Shown here piece by piece: positions 27,501 to 36,067 of a DNA stretch of 64,000 nt. The notes under the pieces were generated by a model that worked only from the letters and a program-made list of their open reading frames with translations, had not been told where the DNA came from and ran no database searches. Every line of letters starts with the position of its first letter. Within the stretch, counting starts at the first letter, position 1. The translations under genes were made by a program, and so were the position numbers. The stretch comes from Acidobacteriota bacterium (GTDB taxonomy: Bacteria > Acidobacteriota > Terriglobia > Bryobacterales > Bryobacteraceae): the NCBI GenBank assembly GCA_018268935.1, contig JAFDVS010000003.1:1-64000 (forward strand). Direction: 5' to 3'.

Positions 27501-28083
27501 GACTGGCCTGGGGTTGGCCATCTGCGACCGGCTGGTGCAATTGATGGGAGGAGAGATTCGCGTGGAAAGCGAATTGGGGCGGGGGAGTGAATTCTCATTT
27601 TGCCTTCCGTTCCTGACCGGTGTTGCCGCGGCGCCGCCGGCGAAGCCGACGCCGGGTGAATTGGGACGGCTGGCGCTGGCGCTGGAAGGGCGGGAGCAGG
27701 TGAAGGTGCTGCGGGTGCTGGTGGCGGAAGACAATCCGATCAATCAGAAGCTGGTGGTGCGGATGCTGGAGCGGCAAGGGCATGAAGTGGAGGTGGCCGG
27801 TGACGGCAAGCAGGCGTATATGCTCACGGGGCACAAGCACTACGATCTGGTGCTGATGGACGTGCAGATGCCGGAACTGGATGGGCTGCAGGCCACGCGG
27901 CTCATTCGCGAGCGGGAAGCCAAGACAGGCGGACGGCTTCCGATTCTGATGCTGACGGCGAATGCGATGCCGGGGGACAAAGAGAAATGCATCGAGGCGG
28001 GCGCGAACGCCTATCTGGCCAAGCCGGTGAGTTTCGACAAGCTGACAAGCATCGTACTGGAGCTGACTTCGGTGTCTTCCTAG
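24505..28083 (+). CDS. Hybrid sensor histidine kinase with two-component propeller sensor
   Basis: A 1192-residue membrane protein. It has a signal peptide (about 1-24), a periplasmic beta-propeller of Reg_prop repeats (about 40-640; recurring DxxGxLWxGT), a Y_Y_Y domain (about 655-730) and one membrane helix (about 732-752). A coiled coil (about 765-810) and HisKA follow, with the phospho-His in [12 protein letters not shown] near residue 820. HATPase_c has GEGIAPEKH and [11 protein letters not shown]-terminal receiver (about 1070-1190) has [10 protein letters not shown]. The layout matches Bacteroidetes-type glycan sensors, except that the AraC DNA-binding output domain is absent. The adjacent receptor and sugar genes suggest it senses an oligosaccharide. 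Confidence 0.93.
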   Translation: MPLTRARIPAAGAALFLWLSCVRGETPQYSFEYYGQEHGLASSLVRCLTQDKKGFLWVGTPIGLFRWDGFRFRRYAKSEGLPDISIRAVFVDPQGTLWAGTPKGIVRLEGNHFRTGSATDVDIFSRTAFTSDKKGNVYVGSRSGIYVSRSNGQFTKLSIAGNVDRSAIPGLWADEDSSLWFGCGDGICRWGEGGLARFGAGDGVPKDIYGSFVRDGRGHLYVRGLTGIVVQEKGQRAFRRELTLSGEGSMQIMMGSRGRLYAPSWNGLWVRGLTGEWTQVTEDNGLPANRINAVWEDKEQSLWLGFSDFGIARWRGKGDWEGWTRASGLPSSAVSAILRGSDGRLWIGTRAGLAVFQGESGPFVPLRGIGAAPIRAIAETPDGSVWVGAYEDGLWRVRPNSTSAERIGPERGIELRQLLNLYSASDGWLYAASRQGVYRTRATGPPQFERVWEKALLPGEQIYAIREDHAGRLWLAGTRGVLQMQAGGQFRRFDQKDGLLDRTVVLLTFGGANEVWLGYGRYMGLTRMRMGAKPELKHFDASTVLASNDLCFLAGDERGWIWVGTDNGVDVFNGKDWRHIGTRDGLIWHDTVFQAFHAERDGHVWIGTNRGLSRFLPRDEMFHRPPPSIAITGVSAGGKAVDENTRIKTPYENRLMRVGFSTLSFTQAGSVRFRYRLNGLDGHWNETLEREAVFPSLVPGEYEFEVQAGSKVGWNPESARVHFAILAPWWRSYWFTAGVVLCLLGLAYGLHRHRVRRIQRKRAELELAVTERTIELQREKNRTEREKQTVEQQKREIEHLLEQAREVARLKDEFLANVSHEIRTPMNGILGMTSLALQTALRPDQREFLECARSSGEALLSLLNDILDFSKIEANRLELETVSFSPRNLVEDCVRSVRPAIGNKNIRLEWNVEAGVPAMVQGDPTRVRQVLLNLLSNAVKFTSEGFVSVRLSVDAVEEDRTELLFRVIDTGEGIAPEKHKVIFEAFRQADGSTTRRFGGTGLGLAICDRLVQLMGGEIRVESELGRGSEFSFCLPFLTGVAAAPPAKPTPGELGRLALALEGREQVKVLRVLVAEDNPINQKLVVRMLERQGHEVEVAGDGKQAYMLTGHKHYDLVLMDVQMPELDGLQATRLIREREAKTGGRLPILMLTANAMPGDKEKCIEAGANAYLAKPVSFDKLTSIVLELTSVSS

Positions 28084-28103
28084 CGTCTCACGCTGCGAGA
28101 CGC
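28083..28103 (+). terminator. Possible hairpin terminator after the hybrid kinase
   Basis: GCGTCTC and GAGACGC form a 7-bp stem around a 7-base loop, directly at the stop codon of the kinase gene. A further GCGTCTC copy follows at about 28123. There is no T-run, so termination would be weak or factor-dependent. The rest of the gap to 28296 is the AT-richer likely promoter region of the receptor gene, with a CGTATCGTATCGTGA direct repeat. Confidence 0.4.
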
Positions 28104-28295
28104 CGGGCCGTGGTTGAGCGCTAGCGTCTCAGGCAACGAATTACGGATTCTGTGGATTCCTGCACTTTTTTCGTATCGTATCGTGAAACACTTCATCTCC
28201 CGCGGACTCCTCATTCCCTCCCGTCTCCGGCTGCGATAAACAACCCTGCATAGGCAATTGCTCCTCGCGGGGCTAATTTCGATCCGAGGTGCTCG

Positions 28296-31200
28296 ATGAA
28301 CCCAGTGTGTTTATCTCTCAGCCGGCTGCTCGCCGCCGCGCTTGTTCTGCTGCTTCCCCTTCCTGCGCAAGTATCCACCGGCAGTGTTGCCGGACAGGTG
28401 ACGGACTCCACCGGCGCGGTGGTCGCGGCAGCTAAAGTGACCCTGCTGAACGAAGGAACCGGGCAGGAACGGACGGCGATGACCGAAGGCTCCGGCGCGT
28501 ACGTGTTTCCGCTGGTGCAACCGGGCTACTACACAGTGCGGGTGGAGATGCAGGGATTCAAGGGATACGCGGCGCACAAGATGGAAGTGCAGGTATCACA
28601 GCAGGTGACGCACGATGTGCGGCTGGATGTGGGCGAGACTTCGACGACCGTGGAGGTGGCCGCGGTCACGCCGGTGCTGGATCAGCGCAGTGCGGAGGTG
28701 GGGCAGGTGATCGGCCAGCGCGAAGTGGTGGAACTGCCCTTGAACGGGCGGAATTTTCTTGATCTGGCGAAACTGGCGCCGGGCGTGACGGAGTTGGGAA
28801 CAACGACGCAGAGCAATGGGTTGGCGATCAACGGGCAGCGCGCGAACCAGATCGGCTTCTACTTCGATGGCGTGGATACGCGCACGGAGACGAGCGGCAA
28901 GCCGGCGTTTTCTCCGTCGATTGAAGCGATTCAGGAATTCAAGATTCAGCAGAACGATTTCGCGGCGGAGTTCGGGAGGAGTCCGGCGGGGATCAATCTG
29001 ACGCTGCGTTCGGGCGGCAACGATTTTCATGGCGCGGTGTTCGAGTTCCTGCGCAACAACAAGCTGGATGCGCGCAGTTACTTTTCGCCGCGTGTGGATC
29101 CGCTGAGGAGGAATCAGTTTGGCGCGGTGGTGACCGGGCCGATTGTCCACAACAAGACGTTCTTCATGGCGAACTTTGAAGGGCTGCGGACGCGGCGGGC
29201 GAACACGCTGTTCCGCAGCGTGCCCACATCGCTGCAGCGAGACGGGAACTTCACCGAGGGCGGGCAGGTGTATGATCCGGCGACTTACGATGCGGCATCG
29301 AATACGCGGCAGCCGTTTAGCGGAAACATTATCCCCAAAGCACGTTTTGGACGGATGGGGAATGCGGCGCTGCAGTATTACCCGGCGCCGAATTCGCCGG
29401 GGTCGGGCGGATTCAATTATGTGGTGAGCGCATCGAGCCAGTCGGATTCGAACCAGGTTCACACGCGGGTGGATCATCAGATCAGCTCGCGGGATTCGAT
29501 CTTCGGCCGCGTGTCGTACAGCAAGGGCGAGGCGATTTCGCCTTCGGGGCTGCCGCTGACGGGTGGCTTGCAGGATACGAAGGCGGCGAGCGTGACTGTT
29601 CAGGAATCGCACACGTTCAGCCCGTCGGTTGTGAATCAGTTCCGCCTGGCGTGGACATATTTCAAGGATCGCGGGGGGTTTCCGCTGGCCGATCGCAACC
29701 TGGCGGTGGAAGATTTCGGGATGTTGAATCTGACGCCTTCCACCGATGCTTATGGGCTGCCGCAGTTGAATGTGGCGGGGTTGACGACGATCGGATCGAA
29801 TTCGTTCCAGCCTTCGGGGCCGCGGGAGAATTTCTATTCGTTGGCGAATGATTTGAGCTGGGTGCGCGGGAAGCACTCGATGAAGTTCGGGTTCGATGGG
29901 CGCTACTATCGGCCGGCGGCGCTGGTGCAGCAGACACCGAACAGTATTCTGACGTTTGAAAACCGGTTCACGAATCAGCCGGGCGTGGCTCGTACGGGAA
30001 ACGCGATTGCCGATCTGGTGCTGGGCCAGCCGTACACGGGGCGAGCGACGCTGTTTGCGGAGAGCAACGGCTGGGTCTCGTTGAAATATTACTACACCGG
30101 GTTCTATGTGCAGGATGAAATCCGGTTGAATCCGAAGCTGACGCTGAATCTGGGCGTGCGCTATGAATACCAGACGCCGTACTACGAGCGGTTCGGGGAT
30201 CTGGCGATCTTCGATCTGTATGGGAGCCGGTTCCTGAAGCTGGATGAAGACATCAAGCAATTGCACCAACCGGACAAGAACAATTTCGCACCGCGCATTG
30301 GCATTGCGTATTCCGTGTCGCCGAAGACTGTGATTCGCACGGGATTCGGCGTGTTCTACGGGCAGCCGCGCGGGTCGGAGTTTTCGTCGTTCCAGCTCTC
30401 GCCGCCGTTTGTGATCGACACGACATTGACTTCGAATCCGAACGTGCCGGACCTGATCGGACGGCTGTTCCCGCGCGTGCAGGTGCGCGACGGGGCAGGG
30501 AAGATTCTGCTTTCGCCGAACGTGAACGTGTTTTCGCTCGATACGAACTGGCGCACGAATTATACCTGGCAGTGGAACTTCGGCATCCAGCGGGAACTGG
30601 CCAACGGGCTGCTGTTGGAGACCGGATATGTGGGCAATGCGGCGCATAAGATGACGGGGCGGGATCTGCCGAATCAGGCTGTGCTGGATGTAGATCCATT
30701 GCGGCCGACACCTGTGCTGAACCGCCGGCCGAATCCGAATATCGGCGACGTGAGTTATGTGAGCTCGCTCGACAACTCGAACTATCACGCGTTGACCGTG
30801 AAGTTGAACAAGCGTATTGCTGGTGGTTTCTCGCTGCTCGGCGGGTACACGTATTCGAAGGTGATGGGGATTGGCGGAGCGCTGTTTGGCGATCAATCGC
30901 GGCAGCAGGACGCACGCAACCGGCGGGCGGAGTACGCGGCGTTGGAGTTCAATCAGAAGCAGCGGCTGACGATGGCCTGGATATACGAACTGCCGGTGGG
31001 CAAGGGCAAACGCTACTTCACGGGCGCGGCGGGGGCATCGAATATGGTAGTGGGCGGCTGGTCTGTGCAGGGCAACTACACGGTGCATTCGGGCTTCCCG
31101 TTGACTCCGACTTCCTCGGTGTCATCGAATGTGGGGCGGCAGGATTGGAACCGCTCCGACCGGACGTGCGATGGAAACCTGTCTTCAGGGCGCACGATCG

Positions 31201-31505
31201 ACCGGTGGTTTGACACGTCGTGTTTCCCGAATCACGCCTTCGGGCGGTTTGGCAATTCGGGCAATGGAGTGATCATTGGCCCGGGGGTGAACAATTTCGA
31301 TTTCACCATCATGAAGAACACGTACGTGGGCATGGGCGCGCGGGAGCCGCTGAATGTGCAGTTCCGAGCCGAGTTTTTCAACGGCTTCAATCACGCATCG
31401 TTCGCCGATCCGAACATGACGGCGGGGACCGCGCAGTTCGGCGTCATCCGCGGCACGCGCATCAACGGGCGGGAGATCCAACTCGCCTTGAAGCTACTCT
31501 TTTAG
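28296..31505 (+). CDS. Oar-like TonB-dependent receptor
   Basis: A 1069-residue outer-membrane protein of the Oar/OmpA-related group expanded in Acidobacteriota. It has a signal peptide (about 1-25), a CarboxypepD_reg domain (about 26-115; VAGQVTDSTGAVV), a plug-like part with ELPLNGRNFLDLAKLAPGV near residue 148 and GLAINGQRANQIGFYFDGVD near residue 180, then a long beta-barrel ending LALKLLF. It probably imports a large or polymeric ligand. It stands between the propeller-type sensor kinase and sugar genes, which suggests glycan uptake, although this family is not restricted to sugars. The isomerase-like gene follows after 15 bp. Confidence 0.9.
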   Translation: MNPVCLSLSRLLAAALVLLLPLPAQVSTGSVAGQVTDSTGAVVAAAKVTLLNEGTGQERTAMTEGSGAYVFPLVQPGYYTVRVEMQGFKGYAAHKMEVQVSQQVTHDVRLDVGETSTTVEVAAVTPVLDQRSAEVGQVIGQREVVELPLNGRNFLDLAKLAPGVTELGTTTQSNGLAINGQRANQIGFYFDGVDTRTETSGKPAFSPSIEAIQEFKIQQNDFAAEFGRSPAGINLTLRSGGNDFHGAVFEFLRNNKLDARSYFSPRVDPLRRNQFGAVVTGPIVHNKTFFMANFEGLRTRRANTLFRSVPTSLQRDGNFTEGGQVYDPATYDAASNTRQPFSGNIIPKARFGRMGNAALQYYPAPNSPGSGGFNYVVSASSQSDSNQVHTRVDHQISSRDSIFGRVSYSKGEAISPSGLPLTGGLQDTKAASVTVQESHTFSPSVVNQFRLAWTYFKDRGGFPLADRNLAVEDFGMLNLTPSTDAYGLPQLNVAGLTTIGSNSFQPSGPRENFYSLANDLSWVRGKHSMKFGFDGRYYRPAALVQQTPNSILTFENRFTNQPGVARTGNAIADLVLGQPYTGRATLFAESNGWVSLKYYYTGFYVQDEIRLNPKLTLNLGVRYEYQTPYYERFGDLAIFDLYGSRFLKLDEDIKQLHQPDKNNFAPRIGIAYSVSPKTVIRTGFGVFYGQPRGSEFSSFQLSPPFVIDTTLTSNPNVPDLIGRLFPRVQVRDGAGKILLSPNVNVFSLDTNWRTNYTWQWNFGIQRELANGLLLETGYVGNAAHKMTGRDLPNQAVLDVDPLRPTPVLNRRPNPNIGDVSYVSSLDNSNYHALTVKLNKRIAGGFSLLGGYTYSKVMGIGGALFGDQSRQQDARNRRAEYAALEFNQKQRLTMAWIYELPVGKGKRYFTGAAGASNMVVGGWSVQGNYTVHSGFPLTPTSSVSSNVGRQDWNRSDRTCDGNLSSGRTIDRWFDTSCFPNHAFGRFGNSGNGVIIGPGVNNFDFTIMKNTYVGMGAREPLNVQFRAEFFNGFNHASFADPNMTAGTAQFGVIRGTRINGREIQLALKLLF

Positions 31506-31520
31506 GGAGAGGCACGAGTC

Positions 31521-33020
31521 TTGAAACAGGAAAGCGTATTGGATACGTCGGCGGCGCAGGTGCGCATCCCACGGCGCAAGCCGCTGACCGCGCGGGTGGG
31601 CATCTTCGGAGTGGGGCATCGCACCTACTGGAGCCAGTTCCCCGGGTTGTTGGATGAGATGCATGCAAAGCTTCGGGCGCTGGAAGAGAAACTGGCGCCG
31701 CACCAGGTGGAGGTGCTCAACTTCGGCATGATCGACAGCGCGCAGCCGGCCTATGCGTTGCGCGACCGGTTGAAGGCGGCGAACCTCGATCTGGTTTTTT
31801 GCGACATGGTGACGTATGCCACGTCAGCGACGTTTGGCGTGTTAATCCGGGATCTGGATGTGCCGATCGTGCTGGTGGCGCTGCAGCCGCGGAAGGCTCT
31901 GGATTATACGATTGCCTCGACGCACATGCAGTTGGCGAACGACGATTTCTGTTCGGTGCCGGAGTTCGCCGGGGTGGCGATTCGCATGGGCAAGCGAGTG
32001 CCGCCGGTGATACTGGGCACGCTGCACGATGACCCGGCTGCGGATGCGGAGATTGCCGAGTGGTGCGGGATTGCGCGCGTGCTGCACGATTTGAAGAACG
32101 CGCGCATCGGGCATTTCGGACACCCGATTGAGAACATGCTCGATATGCAGACGGATCAGACGGCGTTGACGGCGGCGTTTGGTTGTCACATTGTGCAGAC
32201 GGAAGCGGACGATCTGTTGCGTCATCTGGGGGCGGTGACGGATGGCGATGCGGAGGCGAAGAAGCGGCAGATATTGGAGATTTTCGATACTCCCGATCCG
32301 GTATCGGATCCGATTACGTGCAAATTGAAGGCGGAGGATCTGGATACGGCGGCGCGTGTGGCCGTGGCATTGGATCGCTTCGTGGAGGAGCATGCACTGG
32401 ATGGGCTGGCGTATTACTACGAAGGCGCGCCCGATTCGCCGCTGCGCAAACTGGTGACAAACCTGATTGTGGGCAATTCGCTGCTGACCGCGGCGGGCTT
32501 TCCGATGTGCGGAGAATCGGATCTGAAAACCTGTATTGCGATGTTGATCGCGGACCGGTTGAACATCGGCGGGAGCTTTGCCGAGTTTCATCCGGTGGAC
32601 TTCAACGAAGGGTTCGTGCTGGTGGGCCATGACGGGCCGCATCATCTGAACATCGCCGATGGCAAGCCGGTGCTGCGCAGCTTGACGAAGTATCATGGGA
32701 AGCCGGGTCATGGAGCAAGCGTCGAGTTCAAGATCAAGGAAGGGCCGATCACCATGCTGAGCATCGGTGTGACCCGGAACGGGCAGTTCAAGTTTGTGCT
32801 GGCCGAGGGCAAGAGTGTGCACGGGCCCATCCCGCCGACGGGGAACACGAACACGCGCGGCTTCTTCGAGCCCGATGTGCGCACGTTTTTGAAGCGCTGG
32901 GTGAAGGAAGGGCCGACACACCACTTCGCGCTGGGCATCGGGCACCATGCGGAGACGATGCGGAAGATCGCGGAGATCCTCAATCTGGAAGCGGTGCTGG
33001 TGACGCCGGAGCGAGGCTAG
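31521..33020 (+). CDS. L-fucose/L-arabinose isomerase-like protein
   Basis: A 499-residue cytoplasmic protein with the fold family of AraA/FucI. It has an N-terminal Rossmann-like half (ARVGIFGVGHRTYWSQFPG, DLVFCDMVTYATSATFG) and a metal-site half with the stretches AYYYEGAP, GESDLKTC and FAEFHPVDF. The TTG 31521 start is supported by AGGGAGAGG just upstream and 15 bp spacing from the receptor stop. It would interconvert an aldose and a ketose. Which sugar cannot be read from the sequence, and related proteins are often called simply L-arabinose isomerase family. The MFS gene begins immediately after its stop. Confidence 0.75.
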   Translation: MKQESVLDTSAAQVRIPRRKPLTARVGIFGVGHRTYWSQFPGLLDEMHAKLRALEEKLAPHQVEVLNFGMIDSAQPAYALRDRLKAANLDLVFCDMVTYATSATFGVLIRDLDVPIVLVALQPRKALDYTIASTHMQLANDDFCSVPEFAGVAIRMGKRVPPVILGTLHDDPAADAEIAEWCGIARVLHDLKNARIGHFGHPIENMLDMQTDQTALTAAFGCHIVQTEADDLLRHLGAVTDGDAEAKKRQILEIFDTPDPVSDPITCKLKAEDLDTAARVAVALDRFVEEHALDGLAYYYEGAPDSPLRKLVTNLIVGNSLLTAAGFPMCGESDLKTCIAMLIADRLNIGGSFAEFHPVDFNEGFVLVGHDGPHHLNIADGKPVLRSLTKYHGKPGHGASVEFKIKEGPITMLSIGVTRNGQFKFVLAEGKSVHGPIPPTGNTNTRGFFEPDVRTFLKRWVKEGPTHHFALGIGHHAETMRKIAEILNLEAVLVTPERG

Positions 33021-34232
33021 GTGACACGCTTTCGCTGGGTGGTGGCTGGGCTGATGTTCTTTGCCACCGCGCTGAGTTTTTTTGACCGGCAGGTGCTTTC
33101 GGTGCTGGCGCCGCGGATTCTGGCGGACCTGCGGATTGGCAATGTAGAGTACTCGAATGCCGTGTCGGCGTTCACGCTGGCTTATAGCGTAATGTTCACG
33201 CTGGGCGGGCGGATGATTGATTTTTGGGGGACGCGCGCGGGATTGGGTGTGGCCGTGGCCTTCTGGACGGTGGCCAGCCTGCTGCATGCGATGGTGCGCG
33301 GAGCGGGCGACCTGACGGTGTACCGGTTCCTGTTGGGTGTTGGCGAAGGGGGATGTTTTCCCGGCGCGGCGCGCGGGATTCTGGAATGGTTTCCGGCGCG
33401 CGAGCGTGCGCTGGCGATGGGGATTGCGACTACGGGCGGTTCGGCGATGGGCGCAGTGCTGGCGCCACCGCTGATTGTGTGGGTGTCTTCGGTTGTTGGA
33501 TGGCGAGGGGCGTTTTTGGTGACCGGTGCGATCGGCGTGGTGTGGGTAGTGCTGTGGTTCTTGTTGTATCGCACTCCCGCGGTGGTGGCTTCGACGGTGA
33601 GCTCCGCGGAGAAGCCCTGGCCGATGGGCCGGCTGCTGGCGCGCAAGGAAGTGTGGGGATTGCTGCTGGCGCGGTTTGTGTTCGATCCGGTGTTCTACTT
33701 CTACATGTTCTGGATTCCGCAGTATCTGAGCCGGGAGCGCGGCGCGTCGCTGGAGCAGATTGGGCGGCTGGCGTGGATTCCGTTTCTAACATTGGGTGTG
33801 TCGTCGCTGCTGGGTGGCGCGTTGTCGGATAGTCTGGTGCGGCGCGGGTGGACGATTGGACGGGCGCGGAAGACGGTGATGACCGCGGCGGCGCTGTTGA
33901 CGCCGGTGTCAATGCTGGCGATGGTGGCTCCGGATGCTTTCTGGGCCGTGGTGTTGATGGCTGTGCTGATGTTCGCGCATGGGTTCTGGATGACGAACTA
34001 CATGACGCTGATCGGGGATCTGTTTCCCGCGGCGAGTGTGGGGACCGTGGTTGGATTGACGGGGACCGCGGGTGGATTGGCGGGGTTTGCATCGTCGCTG
34101 GCGATCGGGAGGATTGTGGAGGCGCTGTCGTTTGGACCGGTGCTGATTGCCTGCGGGGTGCTGTATCCGGTGGGGTTGGTGGTGTTGCTGGTGACGATTC
34201 CGCGGGTGGAGCGGCTGGAAGTTAACGGGTAG
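33021..34232 (+). CDS. MFS transporter, hexuronate/anion:cation symporter type
   Basis: A 403-residue, 12-helix major facilitator. The N-terminus VVAGLMFFATALSFFDRQVLSVL, the loop GGRMIDFWGTRAG and GVGEGGCFPGAARGILEWFPARERA are typical of the ACS family (ExuT, DgoT and relatives), which carry hexuronates or hexonates with H+. It starts at GTG 33021 right after the isomerase stop, so it belongs to the same unit. It would import a uronate or an aldonate derived from the same glycan. The 3' end overlaps the convergent Uma2 gene by 11 bp. Confidence 0.88.
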   Translation: MTRFRWVVAGLMFFATALSFFDRQVLSVLAPRILADLRIGNVEYSNAVSAFTLAYSVMFTLGGRMIDFWGTRAGLGVAVAFWTVASLLHAMVRGAGDLTVYRFLLGVGEGGCFPGAARGILEWFPARERALAMGIATTGGSAMGAVLAPPLIVWVSSVVGWRGAFLVTGAIGVVWVVLWFLLYRTPAVVASTVSSAEKPWPMGRLLARKEVWGLLLARFVFDPVFYFYMFWIPQYLSRERGASLEQIGRLAWIPFLTLGVSSLLGGALSDSLVRRGWTIGRARKTVMTAAALLTPVSMLAMVAPDAFWAVVLMAVLMFAHGFWMTNYMTLIGDLFPAASVGTVVGLTGTAGGLAGFASSLAIGRIVEALSFGPVLIACGVLYPVGLVVLLVTIPRVERLEVNG

Positions 34233-34860
34233 TTGCAGCGATGCCGGATTGGAGGCAGGCGATGAGGGCGGCGCTGTCTCTGCGGAAGAGGGCTTTGGTG
34301 TCGAGCCAGAGGCCGGGGAAGAATTCGGAACGGAGGATGCCTTGGGTGTCGGGGTCCAGGGTGCGGTAAGAACCGTTATCGAGGACACGCCATTGCACGC
34401 GTGGGATTAGTGTTTCGAGGGTGATGTATTCGCGGACTCCGGCGCGCTGATAGAGGGCGAGCTTGGGACCGAAGTCGACTTCGTGGCTGGTTTCGCAGAT
34501 TTCGACGGCGAGTTCGGGGGCACCGAGCAAACGATTCTCAACGATCCGGGAATGGCCGCCAAACTCGGGAAGCCTGCGAAGATGCGCGTCTGGTTGAGGC
34601 GCACTTCCCAGCATGATCCATGTTGCGTTGTTACCGGCTTCCAAGCCGGGGTTGGCGGAAGCATAAATTACCAGCCACGCGTGTATGAGCGAATCGAAGT
34701 ACGCGTGCGACGGTCCGACAGGGGATGGCACGTAGACAATTCCTTCAATGAGTTCCGCATTTTTCAAGTCGGGAGTATCATCCCAGGCCTGGAGGAATTC
34801 CTCACGACTCATGGCGAGTCCAGTGATGAGCCTGTTGACGAGCAAATGCGGATTGGTCAT
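34222..34860 (-). CDS. Uma2-family (DUF820) putative endonuclease
   Basis: A 212-residue protein with the PD-(D/E)xK-like fold of Uma2. ELIEGIVYVPSPVG is near residue 37, QPDAHLRRLPE carries the aspartate, PELAVEICETS gives the E-x-E-like strand, and a lysine follows in FGPKLALYQRAGVREY. These proteins are numerous in cyanobacteria and some soil bacteria, and their function is unsettled. It stands alone next to a PLP enzyme gene (gap 21 bp) and overlaps the MFS gene tail to tail. Confidence 0.85.
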   Translation of the reverse strand: MTNPHLLVNRLITGLAMSREEFLQAWDDTPDLKNAELIEGIVYVPSPVGPSHAYFDSLIHAWLVIYASANPGLEAGNNATWIMLGSAPQPDAHLRRLPEFGGHSRIVENRLLGAPELAVEICETSHEVDFGPKLALYQRAGVREYITLETLIPRVQWRVLDNGSYRTLDPDTQGILRSEFFPGLWLDTKALFRRDSAALIACLQSGIAATTR

Positions 34861-34881
34861 CGCCTTGCCACCAGTATGAGC

Positions 34882-36060
34882 CTAGGCGATGGCCTGTGCA
34901 AGGTCGTCGATGATGTCGTCGGTGCTTTCGATCCCCACTGAAAGTCTCAGCAGATTGTCACCAATGCCCATGCGCTGGCGCTGTTTGGGGGAGACGTCGC
35001 GATGCGACGCCATGGTGGGATACAGCACCATGGTGTGCACGTCGCCCAGGGATGTGGCCCGTACCACAAGCTTCAGCTTATCCATAAAGCAGAAGACTTC
35101 CGGCTGTGCGGCGTCTTTCAGTTCAAAGCTGATCATCGCTCCGAAACAATTCTCGGGGAATTGTTTGCGAATCACTTCGGCGTCGGGATGTTTCGGATCG
35201 GCGGGGTAATAAACTCGGGCGATGCCGGGCTGAGCGGCGAGCCATTGGGCGACGCGGCAGGCGTTCTGGCACTGGCGCTCAAAGCGCAGAGGGAACGTTT
35301 TGATGCCGCGCATGGTGAGATAGCTTTCGAACGGGCCGAGCACGGGGCCGGAGGTGCGGCTGAGGGCACGCAGGGATTCGGCATGCGATTCGTCGGAGAT
35401 CACTGCGCCGCCAAGTACGTCGCCGTGGCCGGACAGATACTTCGTGAGGCTGTGAACCACGAGGTGAGCACCCAATTCGAGCGGACGCACCATCACGGGT
35501 GTGGCGAATGTATTGTCCACCACGAGGGCGGCGCCGGCGGCCCTGGCGAGGTCCGCGATGCGTTGCATATCGCCCACGCGGAGCAGGGGATTGGAGATGG
35601 TCTCCATCAACACGCAGCCCGGCTTGTTCTCCGCGATAGCCTTTTCCACCGCGGCGAAATCGCTGATGTCCACCCATGTGGTTTCGACGCCCAGCGGCTC
35701 AAAGATGCTTTGCAGCATGCGGATGGTCGCGCCGTAGAGCGCGTTGGCGGCGACGATGTGCTTGCGCCGGTCAATGAGGGCCGTGGTGAGAGCGAACTGG
35801 ATGGCCGTCATGCCGGAGGCACAGGCGAGTGCCGACGCCCCGTTTTCGAGCGACGTGAGCAACTCTTCCAGTGCGCGATTGGTGGGGTTTTCGTAACGCG
35901 CGTAGGAGTCGCCGGGGATCTCGCGGCCAAACACCTTGTCGAGGGTATCGACTTCCTCATAGATGTAGCTGGCGGCGGTGTAAATGGGCGTCGTGACCGG
36001 GATGGCCACGGACGATTTCTTGCGATCTCCAGCGTGAACGGCTTTGGTTTCGATCTTCAC
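34882..36060 (-). CDS. Cys/Met metabolism PLP enzyme (cystathionine gamma-synthase/lyase or methionine gamma-lyase family)
   Basis: A 392-residue fold-type I PLP enzyme. YARYENPTNRALEELL is near residue 48, the VDNTFATPV aspartate motif is near residue 178, and the PLP lysine is in HSLTKYLSGHGDVLGG near residue 200. The C-terminal domain has LRLSVGIE. I chose GTG 36060 (VKIETKAVHAG), 7 bp after cysS; the longer frame reads into cysS. It performs transsulfuration, direct sulfhydrylation or gamma-elimination; the family cannot be split by eye. Pairing with cysS suggests a link to cysteine supply. Confidence 0.88.
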   Translation of the reverse strand: MKIETKAVHAGDRKKSSVAIPVTTPIYTAASYIYEEVDTLDKVFGREIPGDSYARYENPTNRALEELLTSLENGASALACASGMTAIQFALTTALIDRRKHIVAANALYGATIRMLQSIFEPLGVETTWVDISDFAAVEKAIAENKPGCVLMETISNPLLRVGDMQRIADLARAAGAALVVDNTFATPVMVRPLELGAHLVVHSLTKYLSGHGDVLGGAVISDESHAESLRALSRTSGPVLGPFESYLTMRGIKTFPLRFERQCQNACRVAQWLAAQPGIARVYYPADPKHPDAEVIRKQFPENCFGAMISFELKDAAQPEVFCFMDKLKLVVRATSLGDVHTMVLYPTMASHRDVSPKQRQRMGIGDNLLRLSVGIESTDDIIDDLAQAIA

Positions 36061-36067
36061 GTCGATG

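Noticed and set aside
28596..31088. 830-residue open frame on the minus strand
   Set aside because: It lies entirely antisense to the Oar-like receptor gene. Its translation is Arg/His-rich low-complexity sequence with no family motif, as expected for GC-rich shadows.
31842..33287. 481-residue open frame on the minus strand
   Set aside because: Antisense to the isomerase-like and MFS genes, which have clear family motifs; the translation is His/Arg-rich without domains.
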